Assembly (NCBI GenBank): GCA_027946365.1
Contig: JAPEUQ010000008.1
Span: 992,001-1,056,000, forward strand
Reading direction: 5' to 3'
Source of the DNA: Kalmusia sp. IMI 367209
Lineage: Eukaryota; Ascomycota; Dothideomycetes; Pleosporales; Didymosphaeriaceae
Length of the DNA: 64,000 nt
The notes beneath the pieces are model-generated. The model did not search any database and was not told the DNA's origin. It saw only the letters and a list, made by a program, of their open reading frames with translations. Positions 47,167-58,842 of this stretch are shown here, piece after piece; within the stretch, counting starts at the first letter, position 1, and each line of letters begins with the position of its first letter. The translations under genes and the position numbers were made by a program.

Positions 47167-48899
47167 ATGGGTTTCGCAGACTCGCCAGCGTCGAACACAC
47201 CCTTAGCGGTCTTACAAGGGAAGACCGAGACGCCCAAAAGATACGGCTACCGTACAGATAGCAAGAAGAAACGTATCCTCCTCAATGCATTCGACATGAA
47301 CGGCATAGGTCACATCAGGTACGTATATTGGCCATTCCACACTACGCAAAGTTCAGTATATTTATCATTCAGTGCCGGTCAATGGCAGAATCCACTAGAC
47401 AAAAGCCAGACGAAAAATCGCCTGGACTACTGGATTCATCTCGCGAAACTCTTGGATGAGAATGGTTTTAATGCGCTGTTCTTGGGTACGACTCGAGCAT
47501 AATCACAATTTCGTGACAGTGCCTGATATGCCATAGCTGATAATTTCGGGTCCCATGATGTCTACACCGGCAGCCACGCGCCAGCCATCCGGGCTGGAAG
47601 CCAGTGGCCGTTGTATGATCCGTTCGTGGTAAGCCATAATATGGATTCGAACAGTCACGAGCTGAAGTAGGGTAGATTGTTTCTGCAATGGCGGCAGTGA
47701 CGAAGAGCGTCGCTTTCGGCATAACGGCTTGCACCACTTTCGAGCCTCCGTTCATTCTAGCGAAGCGGTTTTCAACACTTGATCATATTACTAACGGCAG
47801 GATCGCCTGGAATGTAGTCACGTCATGGAGCGACAATGCAGCACGTGCGATGGGGCTCGATCGGCTCCCTGAGCACGACTCCCGATACGAGATGGCGGAT
47901 GAATATTTGAGCTTAGCATACAAGTGAGTTCCAATGCGGAACTTCAATATCGTTTGACTTATGAATGGTTGAAGACTTTGGGAGGGCTCATGGGCAGACG
48001 ATGCCGTAGTCAAAGACACCACAGCCCACATCTTCGCCGACCCGACCAAAGTTCGTAAGATCACTCACCAAGGCCATTTCTTCAGATCAGTTTCAGCGCA
48101 TCAAGTCGACCCCTCGCCTCAACGGACACCTGTCATCTTCCAAGCTGGCATGTCTCCTGCAGGGTCTCGATTTGGAGCGAAGCATGCCGAGTGCATCTTT
48201 ATCGGGGGACTTAACCCAGCAATTGTGCAGACCAAAATCGAAAAGACTAGGGGGCTCGCTATCGAGCAAGGGCGTGATCCAGATGATATCAAGTTCTTCA
48301 TTCAGTTCACACCCATCCTAGGTGCTACGGATGAAGAAGCCCACGCGAAACTTGAACACCATCGCAAGTACGCCATTCCCGAAGGTGGCTTGGCACTGTT
48401 TGCTGGTATTTCGGGCATTGATCTAGCAAAATTCGATTGGGATGAAGAGCTCCCTACGAGTCTAGACGATCCTCGACTCCAGCCTTTCACACCAGCTCAG
48501 CGCGAACGTCTTGTCTCAAGGCCAAAGGGGTACACTTCTTGGACGCCTCGCATTCTGGGACAGTATCAGACTATCGGCGGTAGCGGCAATTTCTACGTCG
48601 GAAGTGGAAAGAATATAGCCGATAAGATGGAAGAGTGGATTACACAGAGTGATGTTGACGGGTTCAATATTGGCCATGTTGCGGTTCCCCAAGCTTGGGA
48701 AGATGTCGTGGAATTCCTCTTACCGGAGTTGAAGGCAAGGGGTTGGCTGGGTGAATTTGATGGTGATGCAAAGTATCCAGTTCCTGGAGGTACGGCGAGA
48801 GAGAATTTGAATGGTAGCAAAGGCTCCAGTCGCCTAAAGGATACACATCCGGGCGCAAAGTTCAAGTTCCATGTCTGGGATGCTACCAAAGAGGAATAG
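47167..48899 (+). CDS. FMN-dependent monooxygenase, NtaA/SnaA/DszA family
   Basis: Five exons (47167-47318, 47373-47485, 47537-47628, 47676-47923, 47975-48899) give 509 residues; all phases agree. Start 47167 (MGFADSP) is the first ATG. Luciferase-like barrel with the NtaA/SnaA/DszA signatures: ILLNAFDMNGIGHISAGQW, FLADNFGSHDVYTG, VSAMAAVTKSVAFGITACTT, FEPPFILAKRFSTLDHITNG, RIAWNVVTSW, SRYEMADEYL and YKLWEGSW. Members use reduced FMN from a separate reductase to oxidise nitrilotriacetate, alkane- or aryl-sulfur compounds or related substrates. No FMN reductase is encoded in this window, so the partner must lie elsewhere. The N-terminal ~35 residues are longer than in bacterial members. Part of the apparent catabolic group at 42.4-50.7 kb. 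Confidence 0.9.
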
Positions 48900-49435
48900 A
48901 GTTATACATTGCTAAAGCTTGATGTTAAGAGACCAAGAATTTCCAATGCGATTGTTTCATCCACATCCTTGGGTAGTGTGTACTTTCAGGATTTCAGACT
49001 AGAAAACAATTGTGACTATGTTTGCGAAACTTAATGTGCGCAGCCCTATCAAAGAAAGGAGATTTGGAATGTAAGCACGACGTTGCACCTACTTCGCGCT
49101 ATGGCATTACATCAAAATCAATGCGATTGTCTCGTAAATCAATTTTTATCTCCCATAATATGAGATCTGTCCGCTGTTATTCTTCACTTCATAATCTCTG
49201 TTTCTGAATATTCACTACACATACAGCCCGTCTCCTACCGGACAGAAACAGTAACTCATATGTCGCTAAATATGAAAAGAACCATACGTTCCACAGAAGT
49301 ACAAAATACCCCTCTCGTACAATAACAATCGCACCAATTCACCCAATCCGCCATAAACGCAATCATACGAACTTTGTCTGAAGATCTCATTGACGCTTTG
49401 AGCTTCTGAAACATGTTGCATCTTGCAAGCGATAC
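48900..49435. other. intergenic between convergent genes, nothing seen
   Basis: About 540 bp holding two 3' ends. No signal. Confidence 0.45.
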
Positions 49436-50668
49436 TCAAACAGAATTATTGATCCTCAGGTCCATGACATTCAGCATCAACGAGCAGTCTGTGCAGACGA
49501 CAAGCGCCTGCAAGGCCTTGATCCGCGTCTTCAGGCGCTGATTCTCTTCTCGAAGATTTTGCATCTCTTTTTGCAATGAGGTTTCCGAAACACCTTGGCA
49601 AACCGCTGTGACTGTGCTCTGCCTGTTCTCCCTCTTGAGTGAATGGGATGGTGGCTGAGAAACACGTGCGAGACCGGTCGCACAATGATTCACGGCTACG
49701 CCATATTCGAAGGCTGGCGAAGTTTTCGTATCTGTGGACGTAGAAAGCGGGTCAGATTTTGCATGATCTGTACTCTTTGGCTTCTCCGTGGCAGCCAGTT
49801 CGAATACATTCGATTCCCCTTCACCGAAGGGTCTAGCGATTTTGCGCGGAGCGATGTCATCCCACCTGATATGAGGTTTCCGAGGTAGATCTGCGTATGG
49901 TTCAATCAAGGCCAAGATCTCTCGAGGGGTGTTACATACGATATGCCACACCGAACCTATTTTTATGCTTGTGTAGCTTTTCTTCTGGGACAGGGAAGCC
50001 ACAGTGGGTGAAAAATGTTCCTTCCCCACTGAGCTCTTTCCTCAGATACCTCACAAGCACCATGTGATCCATGTCCTCCTTCTTGATGTTTTTCCAAGGG
50101 ATTATTTTCATTTCACGCCATTGTTTGATCTTTTCCTTCAACTGCTTGGGACTGCACGAGATCAGCTGCTACGCTAGGCGCGTGCTGTGGGCGGAATGTG
50201 CACAAACCTTGGACTCAGGCCTGTCAGTTGCGGTATCGTCTTGAGAATCTGGTCTTGTGTCTCGTCGAGGATCCGTGGTATGACTACTTGCAAGATCTTG
50301 TTCCAACCTGTGTCCGAGAGACGCGCTGCCTTTGATTGGTGCTGAGTCTCGCAGTGCAGAGTAGCACAAGCTGGGGTTCCATGATCTGCATACGAAAGGC
50401 TTTGTGGGTCAATACCAAGGGTACCTTGGTTTGCAGTAGGATCTGAGAGCGGTGCGGAAAGCTGTGGCAGGGACGGTGTTTGCCCCATTTGCGAATCGGT
50501 CTCGGGTTGCCATGAGAAATCTCTAATTTCTAGGTTGGGAAGTCCTACTAGATCGTAGTTATCATCCAAGAAAGAGCTTGAGGAGTCGACGAAACGCTGG
50601 AAGTCGAGTTGGTAAAACTCGTCGGAGAATGGGACTGCCATGGAAAGCTGGTCTGAGAATTCGGTCAT
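49436..50668 (-). CDS. putative transcription regulator, Clr5-like domain and coiled coil
   Basis: Exons 50668-50208, 50151-49940 and 49890-49436 give 375 residues. Residues 1-150 are acidic and glutamine/serine-rich, like an activation region. Around residues 155-200, SPKQLKEKIKQWREMKII followed by KNIKKEDMDHMV resembles the latter half of the Clr5 domain found at the N-terminus of fungal regulators; the assignment is tentative because the first half is absent. After a linker of charged and Thr/Ser residues comes a coiled coil (LQKEMQNLREENQRLKTRI) and a CTDC motif close to the C-terminus. No zinc-cluster or basic-region signature was found. It is the nearest candidate regulator to the monooxygenase genes. 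Introns 56 and 49 bp. Confidence 0.6.
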
Positions 50669-51879
50669 TCAGATTTGCTTCTTGCTGGTGTATTGTTGTC
50701 TTTGGCGATGAAGAATATTGAGAAAGCGACGCGGGTCATAACTTGAGGAGGCTGAAATGGGACTAAATGTTTTCCGTGGTGCGATTGGCTACAACAAAAA
50801 GTCCCAAACCTGACACGCGCCTATCCGACCCCACCTTACACTTTTATCACGCCACGGCAAGTTACTCGTTCTTACCTCGTTGCTATTAAATACGTCATTT
50901 TATCAACCAAACCCTTCTTTCCATATCAGCCTTACCTGCCGGCTAGTTTGATTTTTCTTCTTTCGTGTGGCGAGTCCTGCTCATGGCTAATATCGACATG
51001 GAAGCTCCACCAACGTCATACCAGAAGTACTCTGCCCCCAAAGAGGCCATTCATATGGTCTATCTTAACAAATCGATCTTGCAAGGCCCACTCAAAAAGA
51101 CTTGCGACAAAGGCCGCAAGTAGAATACATACCTCAAAGGGGATGGTTCAAATCGTAAATCATTCTGTATATGCAATCTACTGATCGTCAAAGCGAGCTT
51201 CCATCTCTAGGCGATCAAAAATGCCGATTGTGACATTAAGCAAAGAAGCTATCGTCTCGACTGTGGCCTTACTCATCTCCATTATAAAAGCCGTCGTCCA
51301 GAACCAGAAAACCGGCAGAGGTATTGCGATTCAACACGGATCTCATCGGGGCCAGTAATGGGTTGTATGATGAAACCATGGGTGGCACAATACCGTCCTA
51401 ATACTCATGGGCCATCCTATCTTATTCTTTCTGGCTATTTATATATGTATTACTGAGCATCGAAAGATTGTACGTAGTTTTGAAAGATAGCAAACTAAAA
51501 AAGATAGCAGCGGTTCCCTCCTGCTTATTAACATGAAAGGCGTGTTAAAGGTGGTGACAATAAAGGTGTTGCGCTCCCGCCAAGCTGATTAGATCATCGA
51601 GCAAGGCTTGGCGCACGCTCCAATCGAAAGTTGTTCAACTCAAACAAAGAGAAAGGACACGGTATGCATACCGTCCATTGAGGACAGGCCCATCATAGTG
51701 GCAGCCATGTTGAGTTGCAGTCCTCCCTTCGTCAACAAATTATCACAAATAGCAATCTCTCCACCTCGCAATATTCTCCTTCTTCTCCACCAGGCCAGGT
51801 ACGCCGCGCGAGCCGCGCGATCTTGTATTAACGACTACCGCTCACACATTGTCTAGCTTCTACTTTGCCTACGAAAAAC
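50669..51879. other. intergenic, nothing certain
   Basis: About 1.2 kb. Short plus-strand frames near 50948 and 51608 have no family signal. Confidence 0.45.
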
Positions 51880-52620
51880 ATGCGCGTCGAAATTAACCTT
51901 GCCGCCCAACCGTCCACTGCCAGTCCTACTGTCTTTCCCACGGACGATGACGCGTACGTCAGAGCCCTCATAGATTCCGCACGATACGCACATAGAGTCC
52001 GGTCAGAGATAGCCACGTTATATAAAGACCACAGGATTATCCGCCTAGTCCGCGAAATGATCGAAAGGCAGCATAAAGGAGGGCAGCAGGAGACCCTGTG
52101 CTTAAACATGGAGCAGGCGCTCGAGGTATATGAGCTAGGGTGGATGGCGATAGCAAACCTGAAGAACGTAGACGCAGTCACCCCCAATAGGTACGTAGCG
52201 CCGCTACAGGGACAGGAGCTTTAGGGTATTGCACGCCGGGTGAGTGCTGAAGGTGCCGTTCTAGTGATGGGAAGCGATGACTAGGAGTTCATCTACAAGT
52301 TATTAGGTGATAAGAGCGTCGCCTAGATGCGCGAGATCCTCCTTGGCGTAGCGAGGTTGGACTAGGCGCGCTGCTCAAATGGCGACGGCGACAAGGCGGT
52401 GGACATCCAGGTTGCTATATATGGAATGAGTGAACTTTTTTTGGGCGTGGAGCTTACAGTAGTTTTGTATGTTTTCGGGTTGCGAAGGCGCTTGAGCAAG
52501 CGAAGCTTAAGCTGTTGCAAGGTCGGGCAGCTATGCAGACTAGATTCAGTCGCTGGGTCAGAGCGACTATCAACAAAGTCTACGCCAACATCAAATGTAA
52601 AAGGATTCAGAAGATTTTAA
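51880..52620 (+). pseudogene. degenerate gene with four in-frame TAG stops
   Basis: A frame opens at ATG 51880 and runs to 52620 with four interruptions, at 52222, about 52282, 52324 and 52363, and every one is TAG. The first 114 residues look protein-like: RALIDSARYAHRVRSEIATL, IIRLVREMIERQHKGG, and MEQALEVYELGWMAIANL, amphipathic helices. TAG-only interruption fits conversion of CAG codons to TAG, the first product of mild RIP. Function and family unknown; it could be a fragment of a repetitive or transposon-borne gene. The downstream part (from 52380) has poorer codon character. Confidence 0.5.
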
Positions 52621-54223
52621 AAAAGGTGACCAACACTGTTCCAAGGGAACTAGTGCGGCCTGGCTATTTATTTTCTCGAATTTTTATACGTATTCTGCCG
52701 ATGCTCACGGATGCATTCGAGAAACGGACTTGGTGAATTGGCTTGCCTGCAGCGTGTTCCTAGTCTTCATATTCTGGGGGTCAATCACTCAATCATCAAA
52801 CCTTCGTCAATGTCGATAGACTCACTATACCAGGCTTCATAGACGTATTTCAGCAAATGCTGGCATGCACACAAAGTGCCTCGCGGACATTCAAGCATAC
52901 CACATGTGCAAACTCACCTTCTCTCAATCAAACCAACCCCCGGGTGTATACCAGTGCATCCGGTTCTAGTAAAGTAGTCCCCAAGCTCGAACGCATAAAT
53001 GCTCACACCGAGCGTCTGGCTCTGCCAGGAGACCGGCTCTTGTGGAGCCTGTCGTCTCCACTGCGAAACCGTAGACCGGGGCACTGGGACTGCGCTCGAC
53101 GACGACGCATGGCAAGGGCTCTTGAAATGAGCTGTAGAGATTTAGCGCTGCTGTGAAGCGTGGTGGTAGCGGAAAGTCGATCCGAGTTGCTGTCATTTGT
53201 ATATTCGCATGTCTTCCTAGAGGGACGTCGAAAGACGTAAACGATATGTATTGAGGCTGGGATGTGAAGAAAGCATTCAAGTTACGAATGAAGCAGTCAC
53301 AAGATAAAATGCATAATCGTGGTGTAAACGGTCACTTTAAGGTAAAGCGATTTACTCTCGAGTCTCGGTAACGTAACCAGCTCCCCGTCGTCGCCAGGTG
53401 GTGCAACAACTCGAGTCGGGCTCATGTAAGCACACCACACGGCAGCAGTTAGAAACATTGCAGGAGCCGTTGTCGTGCCCTCCTCGACGCTTTCACCAGA
53501 TAGACCAAAGATGTACATATCACGCCAGCATCTTGTTGATCCTCCGTGTATCGGATATGGATCGTTATCACGGCAAAAGTCTGAAACGCGACTTTCACCT
53601 ATCAGCTGAGCGACGAAGCTGATGACATTGAGCCATGGCACCCAAGGATACATACGGAAGCTGAGTGTAAGTGCGCTGTCCCATGTCTGATGAGAAGGAA
53701 GACAAGGCTAAGCGAAGCTCATACTCGACTCCTCACCGCAAGTGGAGTGACACTTTGGAAGGTGCAGCACGAAACAAGGCAAACTGCCCGTTTTGGCAGT
53801 TTTCAAAACACATGGAGCGCAGTGGGGTAAGGATGTGGAGCGTGAGTAGATAATCTACGCTCGCTCATTGCGTGGTCTGCGGCGCGCGCTAGGCTGATCG
53901 CGGGCAAGCGGCTTCGACGGATAATGCTGGGAGCGGTGGTACGACTGTCATGAGCTGCGTCACGCCATCCTCATCTCACGACGGACCATGTCCGCCAGAT
54001 TTTCGCCCAGCTGGTCGAGATCATGGACGCCTTGGGGAGATGGCTGACGAGCGGGTTCTTAAATGGCGAAGAGCCGGTGGTAGCACCATTCCACTTTTGC
54101 TATCTGCGTCCAGCTGTGTTATAGCTCGCTCTGTACATCTACGAAAAACCTCGAATATACCGGACAGTTGTTGAAAAGTCTTGCTTGCTTCTGAAGGAAC
54201 ACTAAGAGAGCGCTTCACACGAG
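52621..54223. other. unresolved minus-strand coding-like segments
   Basis: Two adjacent minus-strand frames, 53653-53297 (MYPWVPWLNVISF, then SRVSDFCRDNDPYPI) and 53280-52966 (ISFTSFDVPLGRHANIQ, FPLPPRFTAALNLY), look protein-like and abut each other, but lie in different frames. No GT-AG intron that I tried joins them in phase. They may be one broken or mis-assembled gene. The remainder, 53660-54223, shows nothing certain. Confidence 0.3.
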
Positions 54224-55295
54224 ATGGGTTCCTTTCACCGCCGGCCGATGATGCACTTTGACAGGAGGGAGCTGTACACCAACCTCGAAACCAGGATACA
54301 ATACCTGCATTCATTTCTCGACTTCAGCACTCGTGAGTGTACACCAATGTCTCATGTAGCAGATTCCTGACGAGTTTAGGCGACATCGAAGCATTGATAT
54401 CCGGAGCCAAATACATCAAGGCGCTGATTCCTGCACTCGTCAACATCGTCTACAAGAAATTGCTACAATACGACATAACAGCACGAGCATTCGAGACACG
54501 ATCAACATCGTATGAGGGACCGGTCGATATGAATCTGAGCGAAAGCTCACCCCAGATCCTGCACCGGAAAATGTTCCTGCGGGCGTACTTGACGAAGCTG
54601 TGCAGTGACCCCAGCAAGATGTACGTCTTCCTCAACACAATCTAACCATGTCCCAAGCGCGATGGCTGACCCCCAACAACAGGGAGTATTGGGAGTATCT
54701 GGACAAAGTCGGCATGATGCACGTCGGACAAGGTCGCGCACACCCACTTCACGTAGAATACGTGCACATCGGAGTCACGCTGTCCTTCATCCAAGACGTC
54801 CTCACGGAAGCCATCCTCTCACACCCGCGACTGAAGATGGAGCGCAAGATTGCTCTCGTGAAGGCGCTATCCAAGGTCATCTGGATCCAAAACGACCTCT
54901 TCGCAAAGTGGTATGTGCGCGACGGAGATGAATTCACCGAAGACCGTCTCGTCCCAGAGATCGAGGCCGAAGGCTACCTGCACGGCAAGAAGATCCTGCG
55001 CAGTGGCAGCGACAGCGAGAGCGAGATTGAAGACGCCGACATGGCGACGGGTTCGTGTCCGTTCAAAAACTTGGCAACGCCAGTCTCGAGTTGCCCACGT
55101 GCCCAGCCAAAAAGCCCGTTGAGCCCTCAGTTCAAGCGCATGAACTTAAACGAAACGCTGCCGACGAACGGAGTCGGCGCCGCGGATGCCGAGACCGCTG
55201 AGAGACACCTTCCACCGAGCGTCATGGCACCAGCATCACCACCAACGATATCACTCAGTGCGATCCCGCGACCTGTGGCGGCGGGGAGCGCATAG
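54224..55295 (+). CDS. fungal protoglobin with disordered C-terminal tail
   Basis: Exons 54224-54332, 54380-54620 and 54683-55295 give 320 residues. Residues about 10-190 form a protoglobin/globin-sensor fold: an N-terminal helix (ELYTNLETRIQYLHSFLDF), DIEALISGAKYIKALIPALV, KKLLQYDITARAF, RKMFLRAYLTKL, then EYWEYLDKVGMMHVGQGR with His at about 130 as the likely proximal haem ligand, and HVEYVHIGVTLSFIQDVL and IWIQNDLFAKWYV. Protoglobins bind haem and small gases (O2, CO, NO). The last ~120 residues are disordered, Ser/Pro/acid-rich, with two Cys-Pro pairs (GSCPF, SSCPR) reminiscent of haem-regulatory motifs; that is inference. No output domain is fused, so it would act as a gas binder or scavenger. 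The first ATG in frame was chosen; branch points are good. Confidence 0.88.
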
Positions 55296-56925
55296 AGCGA
55301 TAACGCAGCAGCCTGTAAGGCCGACTGCCTATATCTATATATAATGTGAAGATGCAGTGCGTAAGCGCAATTTTTAGTTGTCTATATTTTATTTTTCCAC
55401 CTGATGGAAAGGGTTATTCTTGGCTGAGGGAATGCATACTGAAGGTGTTGGTGGAGTTGGGTCGATTTGGGTTGGGATTCGGAAGGTTTCGGAGCAAGAG
55501 GCTCCCAATTTCCTCGGCAGCATCGGAGGCGGGCGAATCTCACTGTGCCCCATTTCGTTTTCGATAATGCGCTCAATACGATAATAAGTGATTCCAAATG
55601 CCATGACTCACAGATTCTCCAGCGCGCCAGAGTGACTCACAGGACTGCGTTCGTCTGGAACCTGCTTGCGCAATCGGTGGCCACTACCCAGACGACAGAC
55701 GTCACGTGCGCGCATACGAGCGATGCCATCATGGTGTTGAGATTCGCGATGTTTCAGGCGGCGTTGTGGCTTGCGCACGCCTAGTGGAGCCGAGCGCCGG
55801 CCCAGAGGCGTTGTGGAACACGGCCAGCTTGGCGTGTGTGTGCGTGTGTGTATTCCCCCCCTCCATGGGGTGTGCGTGGGCGGGTCGTCGAGGTGATACG
55901 TCGCCCTGGAAGCGTTTGGTATGCGCTGTGATGGGATCTTCAAGGGATGCCGCTGTAACAACCCCCGCGACAGCATGGCACGGCATCGTGAGACATGGCG
56001 AGCTGTTCGACGAGCACCTCTGCTGGGGTTGGAGGCGAGGCGTGGGCTAGGCCTTAAGCGTATCCACTTTATGACGATGCGCGAAAGCTTGCGCGAGGGG
56101 CCTTCTCTGTACGCGGAGGCCGACACGGGTCCGTCGCACGCACACAAGACGAAGGGTCGAACAAAGAACCATAGCTGCGCGACAAGTTGTTGCTTTTTTC
56201 GCCGTGTGCGCAGCCTGCGCCGTCTGCGCCAAGCTGCATTCCGTTGCTTTTCCAGAATGACTGAGGGCATAACATGGATGGCAACGGGGGTATCAGGCGG
56301 CGCGCCAGCCCCTGATTGGCCTTGACGCATGGCCCCGGCCGCTCTTGCCCAGTGCGCGAGATTGTGGCTAACTTGGGCTAGTGCCGCTGGCCGCTGCCCC
56401 GTCAGGCCGGGTCCCAGAGCTCTCGGGAGGTGCGACCTCCCCCCAACCTTCCGCCCGCCGCTGCCTTCGCTCACAACATCACCAACTCAACACCTTTCCA
56501 CCAACCCGCCCTCCACCACCACCCCGTAAAGACACGGTTTTTCTTGCGCTGCACCCTGCTGCGCAGCCGTCTCTTTTGTATCCACCATTCCGCCTTTTGT
56601 ATCCTGCCCCTTTGCGCCCGTTTCTTCGTCATCTGGCGCTACTCGGCCGATCTTCGCGGACACCTTGCACAGCTCGCAACACGTCACCACCACCCTAGCC
56701 TTCTCTTCTTTCACTCTTTCGCGCAACTGTTCTTCTAACCCCTATACATTGTAATTTCCTGCATTTTTCGCGCCTGTAATTCCGCTGCGCACGCTGCTCA
56801 CGCTGCTCGGCTCTTATCTCGCCTGCGACGCCATTCCGCAGCGTACCAGCACCTGTACTTCCATGCGCCAGACCTTCGCCACGACAGATGAGCGCTATTT
56901 GTACTAAACTTCCACTTCCATCATC
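55296..56925. promoter_or_regulatory. long leader/promoter region of the Ahc1-like gene
   Basis: About 1.6 kb, GC-rich in the middle with a GT-rich microsatellite near 55830 and pyrimidine-rich tracts at 56430-56760, the last 200 bp likely being leader. Long open frames on both strands here overlap one another and follow from GC content rather than coding. Confidence 0.4.
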
Positions 56926-58842
56926 ATGCAGTCCATGTTCCGTCTCCCATGGAGCACGGAATCCCCTGCCGACAAGATCATGGAGAAGTCTGCCCTGCAC
57001 AAGCCAAGACCGATGCCGGTCGTCGAGATCCCCTCTTTTATGAACAAAGTCAAGAGGAAAATGACTGACAGTCCCGAACCGGCATCAACGCAGTGTGCGC
57101 ATGTGGTGAAGAAGTGGAAGGACGCTCACGGGGAAGTAAGATCAGCAGCCATCGCTCCTGGAAGCACCGACCGTGGCAACTTTGTGGACGGAGTGGTCGT
57201 CGAGTCGCCCAAGGATTTCCAGGAAGTACCGAAAATCGCAACTGCAGATGTGCTGGATGCACGACCAAAGGCACAGCCGTCGAAAAGAGAAGGCGCAAGC
57301 AAGAGCAAGGTGTCCAAGGCTCAGAAGCCGACTATTATCAAATCCGAGGCTTCCGCTGATGTATCACCGTCAACCATGGCTCCCAGCTTAACGGCTTTGC
57401 AACAGTCGATCGAGGCGCAAATCAACTACGAAATCTTGCTCAAGCACAACGAGCTACGTCTGATCGAGCAAGAGCTAGCAAAGTGCCAGGTGTCCCTGGA
57501 GCAGTTGAGGCGTTGTTCGTTGATTCCATTCCCAGGCACTAACGGTCCTTCGGAGAGTGTTAGCGCAGGCGTGGGAGCTGCTCTTCAACCGCAATCTGGC
57601 TACACGGAACCTCAATATGCCGCCCCCTTGGGAGTCACCGACGGTCCATACACTCGCCATTACGCGAAGTGGTTGATCTCGGATGTGAAATTTGACTCGG
57701 TTTCTGAACGTGCCCTTGCGCAGCAAGCTCATGGTTACTTTGGTATGGGTGAAGGCCGAGCGACGCGCGGCAGCTTTGCCGAGTTCGGTTCAACCGGCAA
57801 GGCGCGCACGTCGCGAACTTCGACTGGAACGTTGAAGCTTCAGGCTCTAGGTGAAAATCCAGCACCTGCACCGAAGATTGATCCTCTGCTGCACAAGCGC
57901 TCTACCGATGGACAATGGGTCAGGCTCTACTGCGCTCAGTGTGGCCATAGCAACTTCTCGAACACGCAGGGCTTCTTGAATCACTGCAGAATCAAACACA
58001 ACCAGGTGTTCAAGAGCCACGACGCGGCCGCAATCGCATGCGGTGTTCCAGTAGATGTCAACGATGTGGGGAACCCAGTCGCAGCTACTGAACCAACAAC
58101 CACCCCGGCAACAACACCAGCAATCAGCTTCCCTGCGAGCACCAACCCTGGATTCGTTCATCCGCTAGTGCGATCCAATCCTTCTGAGATGGCAAAAGAA
58201 GTGCACCGCGACTTTAATACGCCACGCGACGCAGCCAAGACGTCAGCGCCGACCCAATCCAACATGTCAACATCGCCGTTAACACCACATCTGACTGCTT
58301 TGTTGCAGAAACGTGGATTCAATGGTGATCTCAAAGGGTTAGTTGACACTGCACGCACCAAGGTGGATCTGGATGTCATGGACACCTCGGATGACGACCT
58401 TACCGACAGTGCCCTACAGACACCCGTTGTGGCTAACCCGAACCAACTGGCTCGTCTTCCTGCTAGTGCACCCAACGCGGCCCCCGCAAGCAAGGCTCCA
58501 TCCGCTCGACCAGGTAGCAAGAAGGGACACTCCAATGGTCATGCACGTCTTCCACTATCGTTACCCCCACCCGTCTCCCATGGTCGTGATCATCACATGC
58601 CAGATTCTCCGGTAGATCTCAGCCCCCATGCCGTTGAGTCTAATCCTGGCCTAGTGAGCGATCATGACGATGACGACGATGAGGACAACGACGACGCGCA
58701 TAGCCAGCCAGATTTCATCATGAATGATGACGTGGTGGTCGAGGACGCCAGCGATGTTGAAGGTGTACAGGAGCGCACCGGGTCCCGCCAGGGCTTGGAC
58801 AGCTGCTGCTTCGCCAAGGGAGAAGGAAGTCGCAAGCATTAG
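56926..58842 (+). CDS. Ahc1-like C2H2 zinc-finger protein (ADA complex type)
   Basis: Single exon, 638 residues. A coiled-coil-like helix (ALQQSIEAQINYEILLKHNE) lies near 160-200. At about 335-380 a single zinc finger of the Ahc1 kind is visible: VRLYCAQCGHSNFSNTQGF followed by LNHCRIKHNQVFKSHD, with Cys-x2-Cys and the His pair. Flanks are disordered, Ser/Pro/Ala-rich, and a long acidic run occurs near residue 585. Ahc1 ties the ADA histone acetyltransferase module together in yeast; assignment to that role rests on the zinc-finger motif alone. The GC-rich leader upstream agrees with a nuclear housekeeping gene. Confidence 0.72.
   Translation: MQSMFRLPWSTESPADKIMEKSALHKPRPMPVVEIPSFMNKVKRKMTDSPEPASTQCAHVVKKWKDAHGEVRSAAIAPGSTDRGNFVDGVVVESPKDFQEVPKIATADVLDARPKAQPSKREGASKSKVSKAQKPTIIKSEASADVSPSTMAPSLTALQQSIEAQINYEILLKHNELRLIEQELAKCQVSLEQLRRCSLIPFPGTNGPSESVSAGVGAALQPQSGYTEPQYAAPLGVTDGPYTRHYAKWLISDVKFDSVSERALAQQAHGYFGMGEGRATRGSFAEFGSTGKARTSRTSTGTLKLQALGENPAPAPKIDPLLHKRSTDGQWVRLYCAQCGHSNFSNTQGFLNHCRIKHNQVFKSHDAAAIACGVPVDVNDVGNPVAATEPTTTPATTPAISFPASTNPGFVHPLVRSNPSEMAKEVHRDFNTPRDAAKTSAPTQSNMSTSPLTPHLTALLQKRGFNGDLKGLVDTARTKVDLDVMDTSDDDLTDSALQTPVVANPNQLARLPASAPNAAPASKAPSARPGSKKGHSNGHARLPLSLPPPVSHGRDHHMPDSPVDLSPHAVESNPGLVSDHDDDDDEDNDDAHSQPDFIMNDDVVVEDASDVEGVQERTGSRQGLDSCCFAKGEGSRKH

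Noticed and set aside
55608..56474. 288-codon minus-strand frame
   Set aside because: Lies in GC-rich leader DNA, overlaps equally long frames on the other strand and has no domain or start context; composition artefact.
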